64,000 nucleotides of DNA from JBJXGE01 sp046154185 (lineage in GTDB: Bacteria > Planctomycetota > UBA8108 > UBA1146 > JAJFFE01): contig JBJXGE010000043.1 in NCBI GenBank assembly GCA_046154185.1, forward strand, positions 80,500 through 144,499, in the 5' to 3' direction. Below the pieces are notes generated by a model. The model saw nothing but the letters and a program-made list of their open reading frames with translations, ran no database searches and was not told the DNA's origin. Below are positions 1 through 8,843 of the stretch, piece by piece; within the stretch, counting starts at the first letter, position 1; each line of letters opens with the position of its first letter. Position numbers and translations under genes: made by a program.

Positions 1-3000
1 TGCAATCAAGCCCCGGTCCCGTCGGACTGACCGCAAATCTCATCGAGAGCACGAAGCCGTTGCGGCCGTTTTCTCGATCGGCCGCGTGAAACTCGATGCC
101 CGGGCCGGTGGTTCCGGCCACTTCCACGCAGTAGCCAAAATTCTTGCTCGGGTTGTCGAACCAAAAGCGAAATGCGGAGGTCACGGCCGTACTTGCGAAT
201 TCGACGCGCTCATTCACAGCGCCGGCGACCACCGACGCGTCGACTGCCGCCGCAACGTCGAATGCGCCGCTCGGATAATACTCGCTCAAGCTCGTGCCAC
301 TGCCGCCGAGCGCGCCGGCGCCGTTTTGATGCCAAGGAACAGTGGTGTACGTCGCATGCGTGCGCGTGAGCGCTCCCGAGCAGCCAAAGCACCAGTCGTT
401 CGGCGGCTCGTTCCACGGCATGAGGCAGCGCCGCAGCTGAAGCGTATTGGTGTTGCCAAATTCAGGCAGGCCGCTGAAGCGCGCGTCGAGAATTTCGGAC
501 GAACTCGCAACACCGCACTCCGTGCTGAGCGTCGAGACAAAGTTGAACGCTAGAAATCCCTTCGTCTCTGGGTTCGTCGCCGGATAAAGCCGCCAGTGAT
601 CGTGCGACACGTTGCTAAGCCCCGGATTGAAGCTCGCGTCTTTCGCGGCGTTGCCAAAGGTCTCGACGCCCGTCACGTTGCCGAATTCCACGGTGATCGA
701 ATCTGTGATCTCAAAAGTGAGCTCGTTCGTAGTGTCGCTCGGATCGAGCACGTTATTGCTCGCCGCGCCGTAAGTCGCTGCTATGTCTTCGATCGGTCCG
801 GGCGCCAACGTGTACGTGACATCGCAACCTTCATAGCGGAGCGGCACCGTCACGCGAACTCGATTGCCGGCGGACGCATTGAAGGTCGCGGCCGTCGCTG
901 CGACCTGAAACGCGCCGGCCGCAAACGTGTAGTTCGCGGGATCGCCGGCGCTCGCCGCATCGACGGATTCGCTAAAAATAACCTCGACTGAATCCAAACT
1001 GACGGGCGCTACTCGCAAGATGCGTGGCGGCGCTGTGTCTGCAAGACCACTCAGTCCGACAGCGGCGAGTCCACCATCGATGGACGAGAGGAACTCTACG
1101 AGGTCGGCGCGTTGCGAATCGTTGAGCCCACTCGTGTGACCGTGACCTCCAGATTCGGCGTCGCGGACAACGCCCACGAGCGATGATCCAGTTGGGAAAT
1201 TGCCCGTCGCTTGCAGATAAGGCGCGTTGTCCCACGCACCGATGAGGCTCGGCGTGTTGAAAGCGGGCCCCTGAAACTCTGGCGCGGGCGCGAAGCCGCC
1301 GATGTTGTGAAAACCATTGTCGGTGAAAGTTGGGCCCGGATGGCAGGTCGCGCAACCCGCACCGGATGAAGTGCCGCCCGGACGCTGGAAAATGAGCGCA
1401 CCGCGAATCGCCGCCTCGCTGAGCGCGCCGGTTGGCGCGCGTGCTGGACTCGTCTCGATGGCCGGCAGCCCTAACAAGTAATCGGCGAGACCATCGAGCT
1501 CCGCGCTCAAACCCGCGTTCGAAGTTCCAAGCGGCGGATTCGGCACCGGAATGAATCCGCTGCCACCCATGATCGCCGAACGCAGCGTGAATTCAAAATC
1601 CTGCACCTCGTCGCGATCTCCGCCACGATGGAGTTGCCCGAGGCCGCCCACCGGCGGACCGAACGAATAAGAGAGTCCAATCAGCGGCAGCGTCTTCCGT
1701 TGCCCAGCGCCGAACTGCTCGAAAGTCCAGCTCAGCCCATCGGTCTCGCCGTTCGGATGGCAGGAGACGCAAGCGACTTTCTGGTTCGCCGACATACGAG
1801 GATCGTCGCTCGAATGGAAGACTCGCGCCCCGACCAACACGCTCGGCGCGAGCGGTTCGGGTACGCCCGACGAGAGAGCGACTCGCTGAATCTCCTCACC
1901 CAGCGCTGTGTCGATCACGGAAAGATCTCGGGACAGGGCGTTCAGCACGTAGAGTCGCTCCGCGACCGGTGAGCTGACGATGCCAGTTGGGTGATCACCC
2001 ACCGGGATCTCGGTGAGCGGCGACGCCCCGACCGGTCGCGCGAGTGGAAGAGTCGATGGAAACACGAGCACATCGTTACTCGACGCGTTCACGAGATACG
2101 CGGTCGCGCCGGTCGAGCTAAACGCAAGATCGACGGGGCCGGCAACGCCGGCATTCCAACCTGGGCCAAGTAGCGTCGTGCCGGCGTGCGCGTACACCGC
2201 GGTGAGCACGACCCGATTCCCGTTCAGGTGCGTTCCCGTATTGAGATCAATCTTGTGGATCGCCGCCTGCACGGTCGAATCCGGCGTGAAAGCGGAATTG
2301 TGAAAGTTTTGGTACTGGACTGGCAACCAGAGATGCGTCGATCCCGGGAGCGGTGCGAGTTGCCCGCGCAACATCAAGTACCCACCCTCGGGAATTGGAT
2401 CGGCCTCGCCGCTGATTTGGCTCGGTTCCTTTGGATCGACCGACTTCAATACCACAAGCGCCTTCGCACTCAAGAGCGCGGTATCGATCCCGGTCACGTA
2501 GGAGTCTTCGCCATCCGTGATCGTATGGGTCAGCCAGGCTTGCGTGCCGGCGCTGTTGAATGCGATGCCGAATGGGCGCCGCGAAAGCTTGGTGATCATC
2601 GTGATCAAATTGTGCGTCACGGCATCAAAGACTGCGACCTCGGCGCTGCGCTTCAGCACGACGTACGCGCGTGTGCCATCCGGCGAAATCGCGATCGACA
2701 CGGGCCCGCTGCCGGGATGGAGAGTCAGCGTGGCGATCAGAGCGCCGTTCGCTCCGTTCAACACGAAGACGCGACCGGAGTCATGCGCCGCTACCCAAAC
2801 CTCACTGCCGTCCGCCCGCACCGCAATCCCTTGCGGGTTCTCTCGCACGCCGAGGGTGGGAAGTGCGAAGTAGGACACTGCGCCGGTCACCGTCGAATAA
2901 CGCGCCACCGCATCGTGATCCGGGAGCACGGCCCACACAAACTCGCCGTTCGCAGTGATCTGGACGGTGCCGCCCTTGTGCAAGATTGCGCCGACGCCAT

Positions 3001-3076
3001 CGACACGAGCAGCGCTCAGCAAGATGCCGTTCAACACCACGAAGCAAGCGATCACGCGCCCAACACGACTTGCCAT
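1..3076 (-). CDS. Secreted beta-propeller / diheme cytochrome c protein (partial, 3' end off the left edge)
   Basis: The reading frame is open from an ATG at 3076 to the left edge, about 1,025 codons without a stop, so the C-terminus is missing. A hydrophobic N-terminal segment fits a signal peptide. The first ~400 residues read as YVTN-type beta-propeller repeats (AVFDAVTH, LSVIDTAL and similar strands). Two haem-binding CxxCH motifs follow: CVSCH near residue 436 (1757-1771) and CATCH near residue 575 (1340-1354), in a context like the MauG/cytochrome c peroxidase family. The remaining ~400 residues are beta-rich extracellular sequence with an Ig-like stretch and no recognised catalytic motif. 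Known for the family: periplasmic electron transfer or peroxidase-like oxidation. The substrate cannot be inferred. It is the only gene on its strand before the palindrome at 3415-3638. Confidence 0.8.
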   Translation of the reverse strand, partial: MASRVGRVIACFVVLNGILLSAARVDGVGAILHKGGTVQITANGEFVWAVLPDHDAVARYSTVTGAVSYFALPTLGVRENPQGIAVRADGSEVWVAAHDSGRVFVLNGANGALIATLTLHPGSGPVSIAISPDGTRAYVVLKRSAEVAVFDAVTHNLITMITKLSRRPFGIAFNSAGTQAWLTHTITDGEDSYVTGIDTALLSAKALVVLKSVDPKEPSQISGEADPIPEGGYLMLRGQLAPLPGSTHLWLPVQYQNFHNSAFTPDSTVQAAIHKIDLNTGTHLNGNRVVLTAVYAHAGTTLLGPGWNAGVAGPVDLAFSSTGATAYLVNASSNDVLVFPSTLPLARPVGASPLTEIPVGDHPTGIVSSPVAERLYVLNALSRDLSVIDTALGEEIQRVALSSGVPEPLAPSVLVGARVFHSSDDPRMSANQKVACVSCHPNGETDGLSWTFEQFGAGQRKTLPLIGLSYSFGPPVGGLGQLHRGGDRDEVQDFEFTLRSAIMGGSGFIPVPNPPLGTSNAGLSAELDGLADYLLGLPAIETSPARAPTGALSEAAIRGALIFQRPGGTSSGAGCATCHPGPTFTDNGFHNIGGFAPAPEFQGPAFNTPSLIGAWDNAPYLQATGNFPTGSSLVGVVRDAESGGHGHTSGLNDSQRADLVEFLSSIDGGLAAVGLSGLADTAPPRILRVAPVSLDSVEVIFSESVDAASAGDPANYTFAAGAFQVAATAATFNASAGNRVRVTVPLRYEGCDVTYTLAPGPIEDIAATYGAASNNVLDPSDTTNELTFEITDSITVEFGNVTGVETFGNAAKDASFNPGLSNVSHDHWRLYPATNPETKGFLAFNFVSTLSTECGVASSSEILDARFSGLPEFGNTNTLQLRRCLMPWNEPPNDWCFGCSGALTRTHATYTTVPWHQNGAGALGGSGTSLSEYYPSGAFDVAAAVDASVVAGAVNERVEFASTAVTSAFRFWFDNPSKNFGYCVEVAGTTGPGIEFHAADRENGRNGFVLSMRFAVSPTGPGLDC

Positions 3077-3182
3077 TTGCGCTCCTCTCGCCCGACCACG
3101 ACGATCCACGACAAAGCCGCTCGCGACCGTGCGGGACGCGCGGTCGGAATCGTGTCGCGGATGGGATTTTTTTGGTAACGGG

Positions 3183-3211
3183 ATTGTAGGGTCTTTGACA
3201 CGGAGCGCAAA
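3183..3211 (-). promoter_or_regulatory. Candidate sigma-70-type promoter for the cytochrome gene
   Basis: On the minus strand TTTGCG (3206-3211) is separated by 17 bases from TACAAT (3183-3188), about 105 bases upstream of the ATG at 3076. The -10 box is a good match and the -35 box is weak. The rest of 3077-3414 shows no gene. Confidence 0.3.
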
Positions 3212-3414
3212 GGGGCCCGTGTTTCAGGCCTCGATGGCGACGCGCGCGCGTCAACTCTTTGTTTCCCACAACTCGACGCACGAAAAATCTGAAAACGATG
3301 TCCGCTCCGGCCGGGCCCGCGCAATACCTCAACGGAGCCGGTGGACGAGCTGCCGATTCCTCAACAGGTGACTCCTCGCACGCGGTGCAGGCCGCGGTGG
3401 CTTGCACCGCGCTT

Positions 3415-3638
3415 AGGGTCCGCGCAAGAATAACTTCGCATTTTGAGGCCGATCTCTACATATCTCCGCCCGCGGCCAGTCCGGCGCTGCGCCGGCCAGG
3501 AGTCCGGATGGCGCGTAATCCTCAACGTAGCCAGGCTACGCCTGCGCCGAGTTCTTCAGCAGACCGGGCTCAATCGCCGCGAACGGACCTACGTCAGATC
3601 TCGGCCTCCAAATGTAAAGTTATTTTTGCGCGGACCCT
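3415..3638. repeat. ~224-bp imperfect palindrome with 38-bp inverted ends
   Basis: The outer 38 bases (from 3415 inward, and from 3638 inward on the other strand) match at 34 of 38 positions, starting AGGGTCCGCGCAA. The middle holds a near-perfect small hairpin, CGTAGCC-A-GGCTACG, and the two halves remain partly complementary throughout. The right end abuts the stop codon of the sigma gene at 3638. There is no ORF inside and no transposase nearby. It looks like a MITE- or REP-type element that could fold into one long hairpin and may act as a transcription barrier. A partly similar core occurs at the right edge of the window (about 63930-64000). Confidence 0.6.
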
Positions 3639-4348
3639 TACTTCGCGCGGTCGCGACTGTCGAGCGCCACCACGAGGCCGTGCGGCATGCCGAGTTTTTG
3701 CAGTTTCGTACGCAACCGTTGCCAACGCTTCTCGACCGCGCCGGCTTCGATCTCGAGTAGGTCCGCGACTTCGTGGTGCCGGAGACCTTCGAGTCCGCGA
3801 TAGAGGAGTAGGCGCCGATCGCCCTCTTCGAGCTGTTCGAGTTCAAGCAAGAAGTTCTGCATCGCCTCGGTGCGAGCGAGCCGTGTGCTGACGCGGGTCG
3901 CTTCTTCCGCGATGGCATAGAGCCCATGCAGAGTGCTGCGCGGACCAATACCAAAAACGGATTCGCCGCGGGTGCGCAAACTGCGGAGCGCTTCGCGCAA
4001 AACGTTGTGCGCGATGCCAAACACCCAAGCGCGGAAGCTCGCGCGCTCGGCGTCAAAACTGGCGAGTGCGTTCATCGCGCGATAACACACTTCTTGGAGG
4101 ACATCCTCGGGATCGAGTCGGCGGCGCAGCGGCGCATGGATATGGAGCCGCGCCCACGCGTAAAGGGCCGGTGCGACCTCCGCAAACCGCATCCCAAACT
4201 CGGCGGCGGCGGCCGCCGTCGCGGGCGCCCGCGCCTTCGGAGATCCGCTCGAACTTCGCGGTGCGGCCGGCGCCCGCGTCTTTCTCGGCGAGCGCTTACT
4301 GACGCGGGCAGTCGCCTTGGCGCCCACTCTCGCCTTGCGTTTCTCCAT
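3638..4348 (-). CDS. ECF-type RNA polymerase sigma factor
   Basis: A 236-residue protein. The first ~50 residues are a Lys/Arg/Ala/Pro-rich basic tail of low complexity. Region 2 follows (LDPEDVLQEVCYRAM, residues ~78-92), with the usual acidic D-x-V/L-Q motif. After a linker, region 4 is a helix-turn-helix (HHEVADLLEIEAGAVEKRWQ). The pattern is that of planctomycete ECF factors, which redirect RNA polymerase to a small regulon. No anti-sigma gene is adjacent. The basic N-terminal extension is unusual and could be an extra DNA- or partner-binding tail. The ATG at 4348 is the first good start. Its stop codon coincides with the end of the palindromic element. Confidence 0.85.
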   Translation of the reverse strand: MEKRKARVGAKATARVSKRSPRKTRAPAAPRSSSGSPKARAPATAAAAAEFGMRFAEVAPALYAWARLHIHAPLRRRLDPEDVLQEVCYRAMNALASFDAERASFRAWVFGIAHNVLREALRSLRTRGESVFGIGPRSTLHGLYAIAEEATRVSTRLARTEAMQNFLLELEQLEEGDRRLLLYRGLEGLRHHEVADLLEIEAGAVEKRWQRLRTKLQKLGMPHGLVVALDSRDRAK

Positions 4349-4563
4349 GCGTCAAAGCTCTCACGTTTTCGAGTGCCCTTGAGTCAATTAAGCCCGAGGG
4401 CGCCATGCTAGTCCGGACGTATCGCAAGGGCAACCCGGCGGCTCGATGAACGAGAAGGAGTTCGGCGAGTTTTGGCAAGAGTCACTTGCCGCCGGCTCAT
4501 TCAAGTCCGACAATCTCAACGACTCAAGGTTCCGGTTTCTCTCGTGACGTGAAGGAGGTTCCA

Positions 4564-5337
4564 ATGACGCTTCGGCGAATGGCGGCGATGGCGAGCTGCG
4601 TGACAATCCTCGCTTTGGGCGGAACTCAAGCGACGGCTGCGGACTTCATTCGAGGTGACAATAACGGCGACGGCGTCGTCAACATCGCCGACCCGGTCGG
4701 CATCCTCGACTATCTGTTTGTCTCGGGCATCACGAGTTGCCTCGACGCGACGGATGCGAACGACGATGGCCTTTCGAACGTCGCTGATCCTATCTTTCTG
4801 CTGACTTTCCTCTTCAGCATGGGTGCGCCGCCGGCCTTGCCATATCCGACCTGCGGCGCCGATCCGACGCTGGATGCGCTCGATTGTGTTGGACCGGTGC
4901 CCGGCTGCCCTGGACCTGGAACCTGCCTGACGAATGCCGATTGTCCGGTCGGTTTCTACTGCGAGAAAGCGGTCGGGGATTGCTCTGGCGTCGGCGTTTG
5001 CACGGTCGTGCCAGTCAGTTGTCCGGCCATTTTTGATCCGGTGTGCGGCTGCGATGGCATCACGTATTCAAACGCGTGTGAAGCGGCGGCGGCGATGGTC
5101 AACGTCGAGACGCTCGGCGAGTGTGGCGCCTGCAACGACAACTCGGACTGTCCTCCCGGGTTCTTTTGTCTGAAAGCTGTCGGCGACTGCTCCGGCTTCG
5201 GCGTCTGCACGCCGATCCCGTTCATCTGCCCACTGATTTTTGATCCGGTGTGCGGTTGCGATGGCATGACCTACAGCAATTCGTGCTTCGCGGCGGGCGC
5301 GGGAGTAAGCATCGAGTCGCTCGGAGTGTGCCCGTAA
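4564..5337 (+). CDS. Secreted protein with dockerin-like repeats and two Kazal-type domains
   Basis: A 257-residue protein starting at ATG 4564, 7 bases after a strong AAGGAGG. It opens with a signal peptide (to about ATAADF). Two dockerin-type EF-hand-like repeats follow (DNNGDGVVNIADP and DANDDGLSNVADP) with the tail typical of this genome (CGADPTLDALDC). The C-terminal half is a tandem duplication of a ~65-residue module. Each copy begins C-x4-DCP-x-G-[FY]-[FY]-C and ends in a Kazal signature (DPVCGCDG-[IM]-TY-[SN]-x-C). Kazal folds are classically serine-protease inhibitors. A secreted inhibitor or a Cys-knotted adhesion module are both possible. The two copies are ~70% alike, suggesting recent duplication. 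Confidence 0.82.
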   Translation: MTLRRMAAMASCVTILALGGTQATAADFIRGDNNGDGVVNIADPVGILDYLFVSGITSCLDATDANDDGLSNVADPIFLLTFLFSMGAPPALPYPTCGADPTLDALDCVGPVPGCPGPGTCLTNADCPVGFYCEKAVGDCSGVGVCTVVPVSCPAIFDPVCGCDGITYSNACEAAAAMVNVETLGECGACNDNSDCPPGFFCLKAVGDCSGFGVCTPIPFICPLIFDPVCGCDGMTYSNSCFAAGAGVSIESLGVCP

Positions 5338-5418
5338 CGGCGCCAAAAAACGCGATTCGGCATGTGGATTGACGCGAAGGCTCAGTCTGCACGCCGAACC
5401 GCGTCCGGGGGCCGCGTT

Positions 5419-7938
5419 TCACCTGCGACCGAAGCGGTGGACGAGGCGCATCCCGATTGACACATGACATTGCGCCGGCGGAACGCCCACTCGATACGCA
5501 CAGTGAGATCCGAACGGCGATTGATTCCAGCCGCCACCCCGCGCGAGTCGCCAGTTCTGCCGCTTCGAATACCAGTCGCGACACCATTCCTTGACGCCGC
5601 CCGCGACATCGCGCGCACCGTACGGCGAGACGTCGCGTCGATAGCGTCCGATCGGCTCGGGTTGCGCCTTGCCCGCCGTCGAGCCCAAATTCTTGCAAAA
5701 CGACGCGTCGTAGTGCTGGCCCCACGGAAAAATCCGACCGTCCGTGCCACGCGCCGCTTTCTCCCATTCGACGTCACTCGGGAGATCGTATTTGCGACCA
5801 TCGCGACGCGAGCGCCAACCGACATAGGCGCGCGCATCGAACCAACTCACGCCGAAGACCGGCCACTGGCGATGCGCGCTGCTCTGCTGATGGCGGATAA
5901 GTCGCACGCCGCCCTTCCCGTCCAGCACAAAGAACTCGAGCGGTTCGCCGTCTTGCGCCAAGCGCGGCACACGCGCCCGCACTTTGCGAGCGTTCCGCCC
6001 GCAACCCTCGCGCAGAAACTCTAAGTACTCCTGCATCGTCACGGGGAAACGCGCGAAGCAAAACTCGTCGACGACGGGCCGCGCGCGCGGGAGCGAATTC
6101 GTGTCGGGATCGCCGCCCAGAATAAACGCGCCTGGCGGCACCTGCACAAACGCAGCGCCGATTTCCTCGTCGCGCCGCAGCCGCCAATCGAGCGCTTGGC
6201 ACTCGCCGCGCGCTATGAAAATCGGCGCCGTCAGCGGGCGATAACCGCGCCGCTCCAGGCGAACTTGATAACTGCCCATCGGGATTCGATCCCAAGCGAC
6301 CGTTGCCGCGTCGCCGCGCTGTCGCTCGATGGCGAGCGCGCGCGGCGCCGTCGGCCGCAACACGCGTTCGACTTCCACGAGTCGCCAAATTGTCGCGCGC
6401 TCGGGCGCTGGCGTGCAGCGAATGAGCAACTGCCCGTCGCCGCGGAGTCGCTCGATGAATTCTGGCAGCTCGAGATCGCGCAACTGCCGCGTGAAGAACT
6501 GTTGTTGAAAACGATCGCCCTGATCCTCCGCGGCCAAGAGACGTTGCCACAGATGCTCCGCGAGCTGGCGCACTACCTGGGCATCGTCCGGCGCTTGGCG
6601 ATACGCATTGAAAAGCGCCGTCGTAGCGTTGGAAAGCGCAATATCGGCTTCGCGCTCGCCCGCCGCCAAGCGATCCTCGGCGCGCCAAAATTCCGCCTTC
6701 GCGCGCGCCGGCACCCAACTCTCCGGTCGCAACGCGTCGATCTCGTGCTCGAGTGACTCGGCGGCGACGCACAAAGCGCGACGACGCGCCATTTCCTCGG
6801 CGGCCTGATCGATGGATCGAGCTGCTTCCGCGCGCCTTCGCTCTTTCTCGCGTGCACCTTCCAGAAACTGTTGGATGGCGCCGCTCAAATCGCGCGCATT
6901 CGACGGTCGCGCGGCGGGATCTCGCTTCAACGCGCGTTCGAGCAATTCCCGCAATTCGGGCGGTGCGAGGCCAAAGGCGTCGCCGCGCTCGAAGCGCGCC
7001 GCGCGCACACGTGCCGAGAGTGATGTCGCGCCGCGCTCGGGAAATGCCCGTTCGCCCGTGACGAGCTCGTAGAGAATCACGCCGAGCGAAAAGATGTCGC
7101 TCGCGCATCCGAGAGGCGCTTTGCCGCTCGCTTGCTCGGGCGACATGTAGCCCGGCGTGCCGCCGCCCGGCGTCGGCGCCATGTCCGCACGGTGCGACGG
7201 CGCGCGCGACCGCGCGTGCGTCACGCTCGCGAGTCCCCAGTCGACGAGATACAACTCGCCGAACTCCCCGATCATGATGTTGGCCGGCTTCAGATCGAGA
7301 TGCAAAACTCCGCGCGCGTGCGCGTAGTCGACAGCGAGGCACATTTGTTGAAAGAGCATGAGGAGGCGCGTCAGCGACCATTCATCGCTGTGCGCAGCTC
7401 GGCGATCCAAGACGCTGCGCAGCGAACTCCCGCTGATGGGTTGCATGACGTAGAAAAATCGCCCGCCGGCATCGACGCCGAGATCGTGAACCGGCGGAAT
7501 GTTGGGATGCGACAGGCTCGCCGCCGTCAGTGCTTCGCGCCGCAGCGCGGCCTCGAGCGCGTCCCGTCCGACGGGTTTCCGCCGGGCGATTTTTAGCGCG
7601 ATCTCGCGCTCAAGCACTCGATCGCGCGCAAGCAGCACTTCTCCCATGCCACCCGCGCCGAGTCGCCGCACAATCTGATAACGCTCGGTCGGGTCGGATG
7701 CGACGGGCGCGCTCGAATCGCGCGGGTCGGAGTCGGGCGGAACGCGCGCGGAAAGCGACGCGCCGCGCACCGCCAAGAACTCGCGCGCGATGGCTTCCTC
7801 ATCGCGGGGAAAGCGGCGCAAGTAGTGACTCAGCGGCAAGAACTGACCGCGTTCTTGATCGGCGAGCAACGTCGCCAAGAATTCGGTGAGCGCGGCGGTC
7901 GGCCCGAGGGCGGTGTCGTTCCTTTTCTTGGACGCCAA
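5419..7938 (-). CDS. Ser/Thr protein kinase fused to an FGE/sulfatase-modifying domain
   Basis: An 839-residue protein. I chose a TTG at 7938 because AGGAGG lies 8 bases upstream (7947-7952); a longer frame from 8010 would run into the preceding gene. Order: ~85-residue N-terminal region; Hanks-type kinase (glycine loop GAGGMGEV, catalytic HLDLKPANIM in place of HRDLKPxN, DWG in place of DFG); a helical linker of ~200 residues; a beta-sandwich stretch; then a C-terminal FGE-like domain (about the last 260 residues, beginning near PPGAFILGGDPDTNS). Both key Asp residues of the kinase are present, so activity is plausible. FGE domains outside sulfatase maturation usually act as sugar- or peptide-binding modules. 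It lies 44 bases downstream of a secreted dockerin gene on the same strand. Confidence 0.85.
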   Translation of the reverse strand: MASKKRNDTALGPTAALTEFLATLLADQERGQFLPLSHYLRRFPRDEEAIAREFLAVRGASLSARVPPDSDPRDSSAPVASDPTERYQIVRRLGAGGMGEVLLARDRVLEREIALKIARRKPVGRDALEAALRREALTAASLSHPNIPPVHDLGVDAGGRFFYVMQPISGSSLRSVLDRRAAHSDEWSLTRLLMLFQQMCLAVDYAHARGVLHLDLKPANIMIGEFGELYLVDWGLASVTHARSRAPSHRADMAPTPGGGTPGYMSPEQASGKAPLGCASDIFSLGVILYELVTGERAFPERGATSLSARVRAARFERGDAFGLAPPELRELLERALKRDPAARPSNARDLSGAIQQFLEGAREKERRRAEAARSIDQAAEEMARRRALCVAAESLEHEIDALRPESWVPARAKAEFWRAEDRLAAGEREADIALSNATTALFNAYRQAPDDAQVVRQLAEHLWQRLLAAEDQGDRFQQQFFTRQLRDLELPEFIERLRGDGQLLIRCTPAPERATIWRLVEVERVLRPTAPRALAIERQRGDAATVAWDRIPMGSYQVRLERRGYRPLTAPIFIARGECQALDWRLRRDEEIGAAFVQVPPGAFILGGDPDTNSLPRARPVVDEFCFARFPVTMQEYLEFLREGCGRNARKVRARVPRLAQDGEPLEFFVLDGKGGVRLIRHQQSSAHRQWPVFGVSWFDARAYVGWRSRRDGRKYDLPSDVEWEKAARGTDGRIFPWGQHYDASFCKNLGSTAGKAQPEPIGRYRRDVSPYGARDVAGGVKEWCRDWYSKRQNWRLARGGGWNQSPFGSHCAYRVGVPPAQCHVSIGMRLVHRFGRR

Positions 7939-7982
7939 AAAGCACGCCTCCTGCGGGAATGCGAAACGACACCGCGCGACGT

Positions 7983-8579
7983 TTATGGGCAGGCTGCGAA
8001 CTCCACGCAATCCAAACCATCGGTCGTCCCGTCATCGCCGCACGTTGGATGCGGGGACGCCGGGCTCGGGCCACCCGCGAACAGCGCAGACAACATGAAG
8101 ATCGCATCGGCGATGTCGAGCGCGCCGTCGTCGTTCGCGTCGACCGAGTCGGCGCAATCGGACGCCTTGGTGCCCGGCACGAACAGTTGCGTGAGCAAAC
8201 TCACCGGATCCGCGATGTTGAAACTGCCGTCGGCGTTGACGTCCGCGCGCACGAACGGCGGCGGGGTCGTGCTGCAGAGTTCAATCGTGTTGTTCACGAT
8301 GCAATCGATGAAACAAAAGCTGAGACAAAACGGGTCGACATCGCCAGTCACGTAGACGAAGTCACCATGCCCGAAACCGCCGAAATTCTGTATCTGGTAA
8401 TACTCGCCCGTCGCGTCCGAAATGAGCACCATGCACTCGAAGCCCTGCTGCAACGTCCCACAGCCAGCAAAGACAACTTGCGCGCGCGCTGCAGTCGGGG
8501 CCAAGCAAGTCGCGGAAAAGATGCCGAACGCCAGCAACGATACGAGCGATGCCGCGCGGGGAGGCCGAGCGATCTGCAT
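7983..8579 (-). CDS. Small secreted dockerin-tailed protein
   Basis: A 198-residue protein. ATG 8579 is preferred because it follows GGAAGGA and opens directly into a signal peptide (ending near ARAQ). The middle ~75 residues (VVFAGCGTLQQGFEC onward) are Cys-rich, resembling small OB-like or bNR-like secreted modules, with no confident assignment. The C-terminal half is the paired EF-hand-like dockerin repeat (DVNADGSFNIADP, DANDDGALDIADA) followed by CGDDGTTDGLDC and a terminal CP. The same tail ends five other proteins or fragments here, so it is probably a surface-retention or calcium-binding module. It is transcribed toward the kinase-FGE gene. Confidence 0.75.
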   Translation of the reverse strand: MQIARPPRAASLVSLLAFGIFSATCLAPTAARAQVVFAGCGTLQQGFECMVLISDATGEYYQIQNFGGFGHGDFVYVTGDVDPFCLSFCFIDCIVNNTIELCSTTPPPFVRADVNADGSFNIADPVSLLTQLFVPGTKASDCADSVDANDDGALDIADAIFMLSALFAGGPSPASPHPTCGDDGTTDGLDCVEFAACP

Positions 8580-8635
8580 GATGAGGTCCTTCCGGAAAGC
8601 GACGAAAACGTGAGGGACCGCGATTCGTCGGAGTG

Positions 8636-8698
8636 CTAGTCCGTGTCCGGAAACCTTGGCCCACTGGGTTCGAGCCAACTTGGGTCACGGCACTAGCC
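8636..8698. repeat. Short imperfect hairpin element
   Basis: The two ends are imperfect inverted copies: GCTAGTCCGTGTCC from the left, GGCTAGTGCCGTGACC from the right on the other strand. The centre is CCCACTGGG. It sits between two dockerin genes. The sequence CTAGTGCCGTG also occurs at 63869. It may be a dispersed REP-like hairpin. Confidence 0.4.
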
Positions 8699-8775
8699 TA
8701 TCGGACGCCACCGTGCGCGTCACCCACGCTTGGCGCAAACCTGCGGTCGGCGATAGCGCCGATCCAAATGAATCC

Positions 8776-8805
8776 GGGGCGTGCTGCCGTGAGACAGCAC
8801 GCCCC
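8776..8805 (-). terminator. Hairpin terminator after the large dockerin protein gene
   Basis: A perfect 11-bp stem (GGGGCGTGCTG / CAGCACGCCCC) with an 8-base loop, 38 bases after the stop codon of the 8844-11759 gene. No long T tract follows, only TTCATTT shortly after, so it is a GC-rich terminator or RNA-stabilising hairpin. Confidence 0.65.
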
Positions 8806-8843
8806 GTCAACGCTCAGAGAGCGTTCAGAATGCGATCAACCGA

